From Erythrobacter sp. (GTDB taxonomy: Bacteria; Pseudomonadota; Alphaproteobacteria; Sphingomonadales; Sphingomonadaceae), in NCBI GenBank assembly GCA_025698865.1, contig JAILWQ010000003.1, positions 62,001 through 126,000 of the forward strand: 64,000 nt of DNA, written 5' to 3'. This document shows, one piece after another, positions 10,304 through 18,941 of the stretch. The notes under the pieces are model-generated. The model was not told where the DNA came from. It did not search any database and saw only the letters and a list, made by a program, of their open reading frames with translations. Every line of letters begins with the position of its first letter. The stretch's first letter is position 1. The position numbers and the translations under genes were made by a program.

Positions 10304-10939
10304 CTATCGGCCGAAAATGCCAAGCCGCATCGCGGCAAAGGGCAGGGTTCGCCCGTCCATCAGATCTTTCCGACCGCCGCGCAGCGCCCGCCGCGCAAGG
10401 CCGTCGAGCACGGCCAGCGGACGCATGGGACGGTCCAGTTTGGTTCTGTGCTCGATCCCCTCCTCGTCGGGATCGATACTCCGCGCCGTTCCGAGTTCGG
10501 TGAAAGTCCAACGCCGGACGGCACGATCGACATCTTCGTCCGAACTGGACGAGCCTATGATCTTAGCGATAGCGACAAAAGCGGCCGCCCTGCACTCGCC
10601 CACCGAGCGCCAGCCACCGTTTTCGGCAAGGAGAAATCCCTCCCAGCCATCGACGAGCTCGCCGAGCGGCGTACGATCGGTCCCCCAAACCTCGTCGATC
10701 CGTTCGAGCAGCGGTTCACCGCGCCGGTCGATCGCCCCCTCCCCGCCAAGCTGATCCCGCCACCAGGACAGGCGCAACTGACCGAGCATCGTTTCCGTGG
10801 TGCCGCCGACGAGCCGGGCAAGCCGGGCATCAAGCGCGAAAACGATCTCGAACAGCGGCCGGTCGCCGGCGCGGGCCGAAGCCAGTGCCAGGCGAGCGAG
10901 TTCGGGAAGGTCGGTGGAAAGCGGGTGGCTCACGCGCAT
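10304..10939 (-). CDS. Squalene/phytoene synthase-family protein, short and probably non-catalytic
   Basis: The 211-residue product shows the family pattern in FALDARLARLVGGT and LGQLRLSWWRDQLGG, the latter typical of the NDUFAF6-like branch that assists complex I assembly in mitochondria. The DxxxD prenyl-diphosphate motifs of true squalene and phytoene synthases are not evident, and the protein is about 70 residues shorter than those enzymes. ATG 10939 is preceded by GGTGGAAAGG. It probably forms a two-gene unit with the EF-hand gene downstream. An assembly role is inference from branch resemblance. Confidence 0.7.
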   Translation of the reverse strand: MRVSHPLSTDLPELARLALASARAGDRPLFEIVFALDARLARLVGGTTETMLGQLRLSWWRDQLGGEGAIDRRGEPLLERIDEVWGTDRTPLGELVDGWEGFLLAENGGWRSVGECRAAAFVAIAKIIGSSSSDEDVDRAVRRWTFTELGTARSIDPDEEGIEHRTKLDRPMRPLAVLDGLARRALRGGRKDLMDGRTLPFAAMRLGIFGR

Positions 10940-10989
10940 CCTTTCCACCGGTCCCGAACGCGACTCCCGACCTGCATCAGCGGCGCCGG

Positions 10990-12393
10990 TCAGTCGGCGT
11001 AGCAGACCTTCTTCGCCGCCGCGACGATGCGCGGGGCATCGATCAGCGCCAGCTTCTCGAGGTTTTCCGCATAGGGCAGCGGCACGTCCTCGTTGCAGAC
11101 TCTGAGCACCGGGGCGTCGAGATGATCGAAGCCCTGCTCCATGCAGACCGCCATGATCTCGCTGGCAATCGAGCAGGTCGGCCAACCCTCTTCCGCGATC
11201 ACGAGGCGGTTGGTCTTGGCGAGGCTTTCCAGCACCGTCTCGGTGTCTAGGGGGCGCAGAGTGCGCAGGTCGATGACCTCGGCCTCGATCCCCTCCTCCG
11301 CGAGCGTCTCGGCCGCCTCGAGCGCGAAGCCGACGCCGATCGAATAGCTGACGATGGTGACGTCGGCGCCCTCGCGCACGATCCGCGCCTTGCCGATCGG
11401 CAGGACGTGATCGTCGAGATCGGGCACGTCGAAGCTGCGGCCGTAGAGCAGCTCGTTCTCGAGGAAGACCACGGGATCTTCGGTGCGGATGGCGGCCTTC
11501 AGCAGACCCTTGGCGTCGGCCGCATCGTAAGGCGCGATCACGATCAGGCCCGGCACGCTGGCGTACCACGGGCCGTAATTCTGGCTGTGCTGCGCGCCAA
11601 CCCGGCTCGCCGCGCCATTGGGGCCGCGGAAGACGACCGGACAGCGCATCTGGCCGCCCGACATGTAGTTGGTCTTGGCCGCCGAGTTCACGATGTGGTC
11701 GATCGCCTGCATCGCGAAGTTGAAGGTCATGAATTCGACGATCGGCCGCAGCCCGCCCATGGCGGCGCCGGTGCCGATGCCGGCAAACCCGTATTCGGTG
11801 ATCGGCGTGTCGATCACGCGCTTGTCGCCGAATTCATCGAGCAGGCCCTGCGTGACCTTGTAGGCGCCCTGATATTCGGCGACCTCCTCGCCCATCACGA
11901 AGACGCGATCGTCGGAACGCATTTCCTCCGCCATGGCGTCGCGGAGCGCCTCGCGGACCGAGGTGCTGGTATAGCTCGTGCCCTCGGGGACCTCGGGGTC
12001 GGCCTTGGGCTGGGATTTCTTCGGCGTGGGGCTTGCCGAGCCGTCCTCGTCGTCGCGGCCAACATCCTTGCCTTCGCCATCGTCGTCGGTGTCAGGCGCG
12101 GCGTCGTCGTCATCATCGTCTGACGGCGCCTCGATCTCGGACGCGTCCTCGCCGTCGGTCGCGAGCATGGCGATGACCGTTCCGACCTTCACGCCCTCGG
12201 TCCCTTCCTCGATCAGGATCTTGCCGAGCGTACCTTCGTCTATGGATTCGAATTCCATCGTCGCCTTGTCGGTCTCGATCTCGGCGATGATATCACCGGG
12301 TTCGATCGTGTCGCCTTCTTGCTTCAGCCATTTGGCCAGCGTGCCTTCCTCCATGGTCGGCGAAAGGGCGGGCATCTTGAGTTCGATCGCCAT
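10990..12393 (-). CDS. pdhB: Pyruvate dehydrogenase E1 component subunit beta with N-terminal lipoyl domain
   Basis: The 467-residue protein has a lipoyl domain at residues 1-80, with the modifiable Lys43 in ETDKATM. A strongly acidic linker follows (about residues 85-138, including DDDDDD). The transketolase-like E1-beta domain then runs from about residue 140 ([17 protein letters not shown]) to the end. A lipoyl domain fused to E1 beta is characteristic of alphaproteobacterial PDH. It lies three bases downstream of pdhA. No E2 or E3 gene follows within the window. Lipoylation depends on LipA, encoded at 749-1681. Confidence 0.96.
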   Translation of the reverse strand: MAIELKMPALSPTMEEGTLAKWLKQEGDTIEPGDIIAEIETDKATMEFESIDEGTLGKILIEEGTEGVKVGTVIAMLATDGEDASEIEAPSDDDDDDAAPDTDDDGEGKDVGRDDEDGSASPTPKKSQPKADPEVPEGTSYTSTSVREALRDAMAEEMRSDDRVFVMGEEVAEYQGAYKVTQGLLDEFGDKRVIDTPITEYGFAGIGTGAAMGGLRPIVEFMTFNFAMQAIDHIVNSAAKTNYMSGGQMRCPVVFRGPNGAASRVGAQHSQNYGPWYASVPGLIVIAPYDAADAKGLLKAAIRTEDPVVFLENELLYGRSFDVPDLDDHVLPIGKARIVREGADVTIVSYSIGVGFALEAAETLAEEGIEAEVIDLRTLRPLDTETVLESLAKTNRLVIAEEGWPTCSIASEIMAVCMEQGFDHLDAPVLRVCNEDVPLPYAENLEKLALIDAPRIVAAAKKVCYAD

Positions 12394-12396
12394 GGC

Positions 12397-13485
12397 TCAA
12401 TACTCCTCCACCAGAACATCGGTGTAGAGTTCGTCCTTGCCCGGCTCGGGCGAATTCTCGGCGAAATCAGCGGCTTCGTTCACGGTCTTGCGAATACCCT
12501 TGTCGATGTCCTTGAGCGCGTCCTCGCTCTTGCCCTGTTCCATCAGGTTCTTCTTGAGGCGCTCGATCGGATCGTGGTGTTCCTTCTGATCCTGCACCTC
12601 TTCGCGCGTGCGATACTTGGCCGGATCGGACATGGAGTGCCCGCGATAACGATAGGTGTTGCATTCCATCAGGACCGGGCCGTTGCCCTCGCGCACATGC
12701 TTGAAGGCGACTTCGGCAGCGGCGCGCACTTCGAGCACGTCCATCCCGTTCACTTCCATGCCGGGGATGCGGAAGGCGGTGCCGCGGCGGTAGAAGCGGG
12801 TTTCCGCGCTCGAGCGCTTGGTCGCGGTGCCCATGGCGTACTGGTTGTCCTCGACCACGAAGACGATCGGCAGGTTCCAAAGCGCGGCCATGTTGAAGGT
12901 CTCGTAGACCTGGCCCTGGTTCGCCGCACCATCGCCAAAATAGGCAAGGCAGATGCCGCCGTCATCGCGGTATTTGTGCGCCAGCGCGAGCCCGCCGCCA
13001 AGCGGCACCTGCGCACCGACGATCCCGTGACCGCCGTAGAATTTGTGCTCGGTGCTGAACATGTGCATCGAGCCGCCCTTCCCCTTGGAAATGCCGGCCT
13101 CGCGCCCGGTCAGTTCGGCCATGATGACCTTGGGATCGATGCCGTAGGCAAGCATGTGGCCATGATCGCGATAACCGGTGATCACGCTGTCGCGATCGTT
13201 GTCGAGCGCGGATTGCAAACCGATCGCGACGGCTTCCTGGCCGATATAGAGGTGGCAGAAGCCGCCGATCAGGCCGAGGCCGTAAAGCTGGCCGGCCTTC
13301 TCCTCGAACCGGCGGATGAGCAGCATCTGCTCGTAGAAGCGTAGCAGTTCGTCTTCCGACGCCTTGTAGCTCTTGTTCTTCTCGAACTCTTCCTGGAGCG
13401 AGTGGAGAGCGAAATCCTCGTCAGTCGCAGCGTCCGTCGCGGCGGCTGCTGGTGCTTTCAACTTGCGATTGGGAGACTTTGCCAA
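12397..13485 (-). CDS. pdhA: Pyruvate dehydrogenase E1 component subunit alpha
   Basis: The 362-residue subunit carries the thiamine diphosphate motif GDGAANQG near the middle, ending 19 residues later in VVEDNQYAMGT. The active-site loop YRYRGHSMSDPAKYR is present, and the size is normal for E1 alpha. The N-terminal 30 residues are Ala-, Asp- and Thr-rich. The start is TTG at 13485 with AAGGA about ten bases upstream; no ATG lies before the conserved core. It is the first gene of pdhA-pdhB, and a promoter with an overlapping palindrome sits upstream. Confidence 0.95.
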   Translation of the reverse strand: MAKSPNRKLKAPAAAATDAATDEDFALHSLQEEFEKNKSYKASEDELLRFYEQMLLIRRFEEKAGQLYGLGLIGGFCHLYIGQEAVAIGLQSALDNDRDSVITGYRDHGHMLAYGIDPKVIMAELTGREAGISKGKGGSMHMFSTEHKFYGGHGIVGAQVPLGGGLALAHKYRDDGGICLAYFGDGAANQGQVYETFNMAALWNLPIVFVVEDNQYAMGTATKRSSAETRFYRRGTAFRIPGMEVNGMDVLEVRAAAEVAFKHVREGNGPVLMECNTYRYRGHSMSDPAKYRTREEVQDQKEHHDPIERLKKNLMEQGKSEDALKDIDKGIRKTVNEAADFAENSPEPGKDELYTDVLVEEY

Positions 13486-13523
13486 GGGCTGAAATCCTTC
13501 GGGTCCGGGGGAGGAAAGGTTGA

Positions 13524-13556
13524 GTGCCTATAGGCACAAGCCACCGGGTCGCGCAA
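13524..13556 (-). promoter_or_regulatory. Predicted pdhA promoter with palindromic operator over the -10
   Basis: On the minus strand TTGCGC (13556-13551) and TATAGG (13532-13527) are 18 bases apart, a plausible sigma-70 pair. The -10 lies inside the perfect 14-base palindrome GTGCCTATAGGCAC (13524-13537), about 40 bases before the pdhA start. A repressor site is inferred from position and symmetry; no regulator gene is adjacent. Confidence 0.5.
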
Positions 13557-13620
13557 CGGCGCGCGGGCATCGCGGTAACGTTACGGCATCGAGCGGAGTG
13601 ACGCGCATGGGCGCGCCTGC

Positions 13621-13962
13621 TCAATCCTCGAGCTGGACCACCACTTCGTCGGGGTGAACGACGTTCATCTGGCTGCGCAAGAGCTCACCGACCATATCGG
13701 GGTCGGCATGATCGGGATTGAGCAGCGCGACCCGGTTCTTGAGCGCGTCACGCTCCTCGAGCAGCACGGACAGCTGGGCCTGACGCTGATCGCGCAGGCT
13801 CAGATTCTCGCTCCAGGCGAGAAGGCCGGAAGGCCCCGCCACGGCGAGACCGCCCATGACCAGCAGGCCGAGCAGCGCATAGCCTTCGGTACGGCTTCCG
13901 CCGATTCCCTCGATGATGTCGCGAAACTTCGTCACGAAACCGACAGAATCACACTTGGACAT
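13621..13962 (-). CDS. ftsB: FtsB/DivIC-like septum formation initiator protein
   Basis: The 113-residue protein has a short cytoplasmic N-terminus, one membrane helix ([22 protein letters not shown], about residues 28-49), and then a coiled coil rich in Glu, Leu and Arg ([20 protein letters not shown]). It ends in [17 protein letters not shown], the conserved tail of FtsB/DivIC proteins of the divisome. The ATG at 13962 fits the usual length, though no clear Shine-Dalgarno is seen. It sits between the pdhA promoter region and the divergent hpd gene. Confidence 0.8.
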   Translation of the reverse strand: MSKCDSVGFVTKFRDIIEGIGGSRTEGYALLGLLVMGGLAVAGPSGLLAWSENLSLRDQRQAQLSVLLEERDALKNRVALLNPDHADPDMVGELLRSQMNVVHPDEVVVQLED

Positions 13963-14017
13963 GGCGCGCAAGCGCTTTCGATTGCGACGGAACGCGGTGC
14001 GCAGGCGCTCGTTCAAA

Positions 14018-14046
14018 TTGACAAATCGGCAACAGTTCGATATAGT
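14018..14046 (+). promoter_or_regulatory. Strong sigma-70-type promoter of hpd
   Basis: A perfect -35 TTGACA (14018-14023) and a -10 TATAGT (14041-14046) are separated by exactly 17 bases, about 35 bases before the hpd start. The region is AT-rich for this genome. A start site near 14053 would give a leader of under 30 bases. Confidence 0.8.
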
Positions 14047-14080
14047 CTCTTTTGTAACCATTTGTTTCTTGGAGAGAGCC

Positions 14081-15202
14081 ATGCCCGACCTGTTCGAAAA
14101 CCCCATCGGCCTCGACGGCTTCGAGTTCGTCGAGTTCTGCGCGCCGAAGAAAGGCTTCCTTGAGCCCGTGTTCGAAAGCATGGGCTTTCAGCATGTTGCG
14201 AGCCACAGGTCGAAGGACGTTCAACTCTGGCGACAGGGTCAGATCAACCTGATCGCCAATTACGAGCCTCGCAGCGCCGCCTGGTATTTCGCGCGTGAGC
14301 ACGGACCGGCGGCATGTGGCATGGGCTTCCGCGTGCGCGATGCCAAGAAAGCGTATGCCGAACTGATCGAGCGCGGCGCCGAGCCGGTACAGGTCGAAAC
14401 CGGTGCGATGGAACTGCACATCCCCGCCATCCGCGGCATCGGCGGCGCGATCGTCTATTTGATCGACCGCTACGAGAACGAGAGCGGCGACGGATTGTCG
14501 ATCTATGACATCGATTTCGAATATCTCGATGGCGTGGAAAAGCACCCCGAGGGCGCTGGTTTCCGTGTCATCGACCACCTCACCCACAACGTCTACAACG
14601 GCCGGATGGCGTACTGGGCGGATTATTACGAGACGCTCTTCAATTTCCGCGAAATCCGTTTCTTCGACATCAAGGGCGAATATACCGGCCTGACCTCGAA
14701 GGCGCTGACCGCACCCGATGGTAAGATTCGCATTCCGCTCAACGAGGAAGGCGATGGCGGCAAGGGCCAGATCGAGGAGTTCCTCAAGGAATTCAACGGT
14801 GAAGGCATTCAGCACATTGCCCTGATCTGCGACGATCTCGTCAAGGCGTGGGATCGGCTCAAGGACTTCGGCGTGCCGTTCATGACCGCACCGCCGGAAA
14901 CCTATTACGAGATGCTGCCCGACCGCCTGCCCGATCACGGCGAGCCCGTGGACGAGCTCAAGATGCGCGGCATCCTGCTCGACGGCACCACCGAAGGCGG
15001 CCAGCCCCGACTGCTCCTCCAAATCTTCGCCGAAGCGCAGGTCGGCCCGGTGTTCTTCGAGTTCATCCAGCGCAAGGGTGACGAAGGTTTTGGCGAGGGC
15101 AATTTCAAGGCCCTGTTCGAAAGCATGGAGCGTGATCAGATCAAGCGCGGCACTCTCAGTGTGGAGGATGCGAAGAGCGTCGAAGTGGAACCGGCGGAAT
15201 GA
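14081..15202 (+). CDS. hpd: 4-hydroxyphenylpyruvate dioxygenase
   Basis: This Fe(II) enzyme converts 4-hydroxyphenylpyruvate to homogentisate in tyrosine breakdown. The 373-residue product has the two VOC-fold halves and the facial triad: His near residue 165 (VIDHLTHNV), His near 243 (GIQHIALIC) and Glu near 326 (FFEFIQRKG). The ATG at 14081 follows TTGGAGAGA, and the strong promoter above confirms the start. The stop overlaps the next gene in ATGA, so the two are coupled. A true HPPD rather than hydroxymandelate synthase is indicated by the C-terminal helix region. Confidence 0.96.
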   Translation: MPDLFENPIGLDGFEFVEFCAPKKGFLEPVFESMGFQHVASHRSKDVQLWRQGQINLIANYEPRSAAWYFAREHGPAACGMGFRVRDAKKAYAELIERGAEPVQVETGAMELHIPAIRGIGGAIVYLIDRYENESGDGLSIYDIDFEYLDGVEKHPEGAGFRVIDHLTHNVYNGRMAYWADYYETLFNFREIRFFDIKGEYTGLTSKALTAPDGKIRIPLNEEGDGGKGQIEEFLKEFNGEGIQHIALICDDLVKAWDRLKDFGVPFMTAPPETYYEMLPDRLPDHGEPVDELKMRGILLDGTTEGGQPRLLLQIFAEAQVGPVFFEFIQRKGDEGFGEGNFKALFESMERDQIKRGTLSVEDAKSVEVEPAE

Positions 15203-15768
15203 CCCCGCAAACTCACCCGATCAGGCTGGGCGGCGTCCATCACGCCGCCTATCGCTGCAAGGATGCGAAGGAGACGGTCGAGTGGTATCGCGACGTCCTC
15301 GGCATGGAATACACGACCGCCTTCGCCGAGGATCACGTGCCGTCCACCGGGGATTACGATCCCTATATGCACGTCTTCCTCGATGCGGGGAACGGCAACA
15401 ACCTCGCCTTCTTCGAGCTGCCGACGCAAAAGGACATGGGGCGGGACAAGAATACCCCCGCCTGGGTCCAGCATCTCGCCTTCCGGGTGGGTAGCGAGGA
15501 TGAGCTTCTCGCCGCCAAGGAACATGTCGAGAGCCTCGGCATCGACGTGCTCGGCCCGACCCATCACGGCATCTTCAAGTCGATCTATTTCTTCGATCCG
15601 AACGGTCACCGGGTCGAGCTGGCGACCGATATCGGGACGGACGAGCAATATGCCGAACTGAAGCGCGTCGCACCGCTAATGCTGGACGAATGGAGCGAGA
15701 CCAAGAAGGCGCCGCGCCACGCCGACTGGCTCCACGAACTCGCCCGCAAGGATCATGCCAAGGGCTGA
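15199..15768 (+). CDS. VOC-family (glyoxalase/dioxygenase-like) protein coupled to hpd
   Basis: The 189-residue protein shows the VOC opening [28 protein letters not shown], here cited by its position at residues 9-36. Later come [10 protein letters not shown] and [14 protein letters not shown], the metal-ligand strands of glyoxalase-like domains. Translation is coupled to hpd by a four-base overlap, so a role in aromatic amino acid breakdown is a reasonable inference. The reaction is not known; lyase, dioxygenase and isomerase activities all occur in the superfamily. Confidence 0.82.
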   Translation: MTPQTHPIRLGGVHHAAYRCKDAKETVEWYRDVLGMEYTTAFAEDHVPSTGDYDPYMHVFLDAGNGNNLAFFELPTQKDMGRDKNTPAWVQHLAFRVGSEDELLAAKEHVESLGIDVLGPTHHGIFKSIYFFDPNGHRVELATDIGTDEQYAELKRVAPLMLDEWSETKKAPRHADWLHELARKDHAKG

Positions 15769-15784
15769 CTTTGGCGGAACCGAC

Positions 15785-15813
15785 CCCTTTATGCCGCGTT
15801 GCGGCGTAAAGGG
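15785..15813 (+). promoter_or_regulatory. Stable hairpin in the mscS leader touching its ribosome binding site
   Basis: A 13-bp stem (left arm 15785-15797, right arm 15801-15813, one T-G wobble) closes on a GTT loop just after the VOC gene stop. The right arm includes the first bases of the mscS Shine-Dalgarno AGGGAGG. No T-run follows, so it is a weak candidate for a terminator and a candidate for translational control. Confidence 0.5.
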
Positions 15814-15825
15814 AGGTCGAACTAA

Positions 15826-16698
15826 GTGAATTACATCGGTACGCTGCGCGATCAGTTGCGCGACATGGGCGTGGGCTTCGTGGCTGCCCTGCCTTCCATG
15901 GCGATCGCGCTTCTGATCGTTTTCCTGACGTGGATCGTCGCCCGCTTCGCCGTGCGGATTTCCGACATGGTGGTCGGGCGGACCGAATTGCGCGCCAGCC
16001 TCAAGAACCTGATCGACACGATCGTCAAACTGGCGATCTGGGTGTTCGGCCTGTTCATCGCCGCGGTCGTCGTGATCCCGAGCCTGACCCCCGCCAGCCT
16101 TCTTGCCGGACTCGGCATCGGTGCCGTGGCGATCGGCTTCGCCTTCCAGGACATCTTCGAGAATTTCCTCGCGGGCGTCCTCATCATGGTCCGCGAGAAG
16201 ATGCGGATTGGCGACGTCATCGAATGCCAGGACATCACCGGCAAGGTCGAACATATCTCCCTGCGCGAAACCCATGTCCGCAGGCTTTCCGGCGAGCTGA
16301 CGATCGTCCCCAATTCGATCCTGTTCAAGAACCCGGTCGAGATATTCACCGATCAGGAACAACGCCGTCACCAAGTGGTCTGCGGCGTATCCTACGACAC
16401 CAATCTCGATCAGGCGGCCGACGTCATTCGCCGCGCTGTCGAGGGAGTCGATGTGGTCCTCGCCAGCAAGGGCGTCGATATCTTTGCGCAGGAATTCAAT
16501 TCGAGCTCGGTCGATTTCCTCATCCGCTGGTGGGCCGGCTCGACCCCGCGCGACAGCTGGGAGAGCAAGGACAAGGTCGTTCGCGCCATCAAGGCCGGAC
16601 TGGACGACGCCGGTATCGAGATACCCTTCCCCTACGTCACGCACACCTTCAAGGAGCGGGTGCCGATGGGCAAGGAGCCCGGCGAGACAGTCGAGTAA
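15826..16698 (+). CDS. MscS-family mechanosensitive channel
   Basis: The 290-residue inner-membrane protein has three predicted membrane helices in the first 130 residues. The third is the glycine/alanine pore helix AGLGIGAVAIGFAFQDIFEN followed by FLAGVLI, the hallmark of small-conductance mechanosensitive channels. The beta domain (GDVIECQDITGKVEHISLRET) and the alpha/beta vestibule follow. It gates ion flux under membrane tension during osmotic downshock. The start is GTG at 15826, nine bases after GGGAGG; the preceding hairpin could affect access to it. Confidence 0.92.
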   Translation: MNYIGTLRDQLRDMGVGFVAALPSMAIALLIVFLTWIVARFAVRISDMVVGRTELRASLKNLIDTIVKLAIWVFGLFIAAVVVIPSLTPASLLAGLGIGAVAIGFAFQDIFENFLAGVLIMVREKMRIGDVIECQDITGKVEHISLRETHVRRLSGELTIVPNSILFKNPVEIFTDQEQRRHQVVCGVSYDTNLDQAADVIRRAVEGVDVVLASKGVDIFAQEFNSSSVDFLIRWWAGSTPRDSWESKDKVVRAIKAGLDDAGIEIPFPYVTHTFKERVPMGKEPGETVE

Positions 16699-16731
16699 CC
16701 GAACGGTCAGTAGCCATTCCGGGAGCACAAT

Positions 16732-17487
16732 GTGAACCGCGAAACCGCCACCGTCTATCGAATGGTCATGCCGGACCATATTTGTCCCTTCGGTCTCAAG
16801 ACGATCGATCTTCTCGAGCGCGAGGGTTTTGCGATCGAGGATCACCACCTCAAGACCCGCGAGGAAACCGACGCTTTCAAGGAGAGACACGGGGTCGCGA
16901 CCACCCCGCAGACCTTTATCGGCGGCAAGCGGATCGGGGGCTATGACGACCTTCGCGAACATTTCGGCAAGTCGGTGAAGAAAGAAGGCGCGACCAGCTA
17001 TCAGCCGGTCATCGCCATCTTCGGTGTCGCCTTTCTGCTCGGCCTCGCGATCAGCTGGTACGCGTTCGGTACCACATTCACGGTACGGGCGATCGAATGG
17101 TTCGTCAGTCTTTCGATGGCGCTCCTGGCGATTCAGAAGCTGCAGGACATCCGCAGTTTCTCCACCATGTTCCTCAATTACGACCTGCTGGCGCGGCGCT
17201 GGGTTCGCTACGGATATATCTATCCCTTCGGTGAGGCGCTCGCCGGCATCCTGATGGTCGCGCATGCACTGCCGATCATCTCGGTTCCGGTCTCGCTGTT
17301 CATCGGTACGGTGGGTGCGGCAAGCGTGTTCAAGGCAGTCTATATCGACAAGCGGGAGCTGAAATGCGCCTGTGTCGGCGGAGACAGTAACGTGCCGCTC
17401 GGCTTCGTATCCCTCACCGAGAACCTGTTCATGATCGGCATGGGCCTTTGGATGGGCGCCAGGGCGCTGGGCTGGATCACGGTCTGA
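16732..17487 (+). CDS. Glutaredoxin-MauE/DoxX-like membrane fusion protein
   Basis: Residues 1-85 form a glutaredoxin-like domain with ICPFG where dithiol glutaredoxins have CPYC, so it is monothiol, and with the cis-proline loop TTPQTFIGGKRIGG. Residues about 95-251 form four membrane helices of the MauE/DoxX type with a CAC pair in ELKCACVGGDSNVPLG. Such fusions may deliver reducing equivalents across the membrane for disulfide or metal-centre maturation; that role is inference. The start is GTG at 16732 after GGGAGC. It follows mscS by 33 bases. Confidence 0.8.
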   Translation: MNRETATVYRMVMPDHICPFGLKTIDLLEREGFAIEDHHLKTREETDAFKERHGVATTPQTFIGGKRIGGYDDLREHFGKSVKKEGATSYQPVIAIFGVAFLLGLAISWYAFGTTFTVRAIEWFVSLSMALLAIQKLQDIRSFSTMFLNYDLLARRWVRYGYIYPFGEALAGILMVAHALPIISVPVSLFIGTVGAASVFKAVYIDKRELKCACVGGDSNVPLGFVSLTENLFMIGMGLWMGARALGWITV

Positions 17488-17535
17488 TCGGAAGGCACCC
17501 TAGCGCTCGACTGGCTTCGCAGCATCGAACGGGAA

Positions 17536-17612
17536 TGGTGCGCCCGACAGGATTCGAACCTGTGGCCCCCAGATTAGGAATCTGGTGCTCTATCCTGCTG
17601 AGCTACGGGCGC
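17536..17612 (-). tRNA. tRNA-Arg (anticodon CCT)
   Basis: Read on the minus strand, the 77 bases fold as a cloverleaf with a seven-bp acceptor stem (GCGCCCG with CGGGCGC) and D-loop GCTCAGCAGGATAGAGC. The anticodon arm is CCAGA-TTCCTAA-TCTGG with anticodon CCT, and the T arm contains GGTTCGAATCC. The 3' CCA is encoded (17536-17538). It reads the AGG arginine codon. Confidence 0.95.
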
Positions 17613-17648
17613 GCGGGGCTTCCTTAGCAAAGCCCTGCGCGCTTTCAA

Positions 17649-18116
17649 TCAGTTGATCTCTTCGGGCGGGGCGACCGGGACCAGCAGCGGCGCAACGGCG
17701 ATGCCTTCCTCGACGAGGCTTTCCGCCTCGTCGCGCGTGGCTTGTCCGTGGATCGGCGCCTCGTCCTTCTCGCCGTAATGCATCGAGCGCGCTTCCTCGG
17801 CGAACTTGCCGCCGACCCAGCGGCTGTTTTTCAGAGCCTTGGCCTGCGCCTTGACCAGCATGTCGAAGGCTTTGCGAACCTCCGGCGGAACCGGAGAATT
17901 GGCGACCGAGTGGGTTTCGGCGGCCTCCGCGCGAGCCGGAACGGCGTTGCCCTTCGCCGGAACAGCCGGGGCCATCGGTGCTTTCTCGACCTCCGCGCTG
18001 CCGCAGGTGGGACAGGACAGCAGGCCGCATTCGCGCTGGTCGGCAAAGTCGGCCGAGGAGCGGAACCAGCCTTCGAAGCGGTGGGAATTGTCGCAGCAGA
18101 GGTCGTAGACGATCAT
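17649..18116 (-). CDS. DUF1178-family protein (zinc-ribbon-like N-terminus)
   Basis: The 155-residue protein begins MIVYDLCCDNSHRFEGWF, and CPTCGSAEVEKA follows at about residue 35. Together these supply two Cys pairs for a small metal-binding ribbon, as in DUF1178. The middle is Ala-rich and probably disordered; the C-terminal half (PPEVRKAFDMLVKAQAKALK to EEARSMHYGE) is helical and conserved in the family. The function is unknown. It lies nine bases downstream of the nitrilase gene and upstream of the tRNA, on the same strand. Confidence 0.85.
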   Translation of the reverse strand: MIVYDLCCDNSHRFEGWFRSSADFADQRECGLLSCPTCGSAEVEKAPMAPAVPAKGNAVPARAEAAETHSVANSPVPPEVRKAFDMLVKAQAKALKNSRWVGGKFAEEARSMHYGEKDEAPIHGQATRDEAESLVEEGIAVAPLLVPVAPPEEIN

Positions 18117-18125
18117 GGTGTCCGC

Positions 18126-18941
18126 CTAAATGGCGATTTCCCGCCGGTTGGCAAGGCTCGGCACTTGCCGGCGCACCTCCGCTATCCGGGCGAGATCAAT
18201 TTCGGCGAAGCCCAGCCCGGCCTCGTCGCCCCCCATGTCGAGCAGGACCTCGCCCCAAGGGTCGACGACCATGCTGTGGCCGTAGGTCGCCCGTCCGTCC
18301 TCGTGCACACCAACTTGTGCGGGTGCCACCACGAAAGCACTCGACTCGATCGCGCGGGCGCGGACCAGCGTGTGCCAGTGTGCTGCCCCGGTCGGCCGGG
18401 TGAAGGCGGCCGGAATCGCGATGCAATCGCATTCCTGCCGTCCCAGCGCTTCGAACAGGGCGGGAAAGCGGATGTCGTAGCAGATCGTCAGGCCGAGCCT
18501 GCCGACCGGCGTCTCGGCGATCGTTGCGACCTTCTCGCCCGGGCGATAGGCACTGGACTCGCGCCAGCTTTCGCCGTCGGCCAGCGTCACGTCGAACATA
18601 TGGATCTTGTCGTAGGACACCGGTGCCTCGTCAGAGGGACCGAACAGCCACTGCCGGTTGGCGAAGCGGTCGTCCGGCAGCCGCACGGGCGCGCCGACGG
18701 TCAGCCAAATTCCCGTCTGCCGTGCGGCTTCCCGAAAACGCACCGGAAAAGGCGAGGCATCTTCCGTAACGATCTTGTCTGCCGCGCGCGCCCTGTCGCG
18801 GTCGAGCAGCAGGCTCATTTCGGGCGTGAACAGCATCTGCGCCCCGCCCGCACGCGCCTCGTCCAGCGCGGCGACGATTGTGCGGAAGTTTTCCTCCGGA
18901 TCGACGCCGGAGGTCATCTGGAGAACGGCGACCCGAGGCAT
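18126..18941 (-). CDS. Carbon-nitrogen hydrolase (nitrilase superfamily, Nit2/omega-amidase-like)
   Basis: The 271-residue protein shows the nitrilase catalytic triad: Glu in LFTPEMS, Lys in YDKIHMFD and Cys in LTICYDIRFP. The Nit1/Nit2-type sequence RQWLFGPSD and ending are also seen. Relatives hydrolyse deaminated glutathione or omega-amides, but the substrate cannot be fixed from sequence alone. It starts at ATG 18941, immediately after the grxC stop with no gap. The shared operon with a glutaredoxin agrees with a glutathione-linked role. Confidence 0.88.
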   Translation of the reverse strand: MPRVAVLQMTSGVDPEENFRTIVAALDEARAGGAQMLFTPEMSLLLDRDRARAADKIVTEDASPFPVRFREAARQTGIWLTVGAPVRLPDDRFANRQWLFGPSDEAPVSYDKIHMFDVTLADGESWRESSAYRPGEKVATIAETPVGRLGLTICYDIRFPALFEALGRQECDCIAIPAAFTRPTGAAHWHTLVRARAIESSAFVVAPAQVGVHEDGRATYGHSMVVDPWGEVLLDMGGDEAGLGFAEIDLARIAEVRRQVPSLANRREIAI

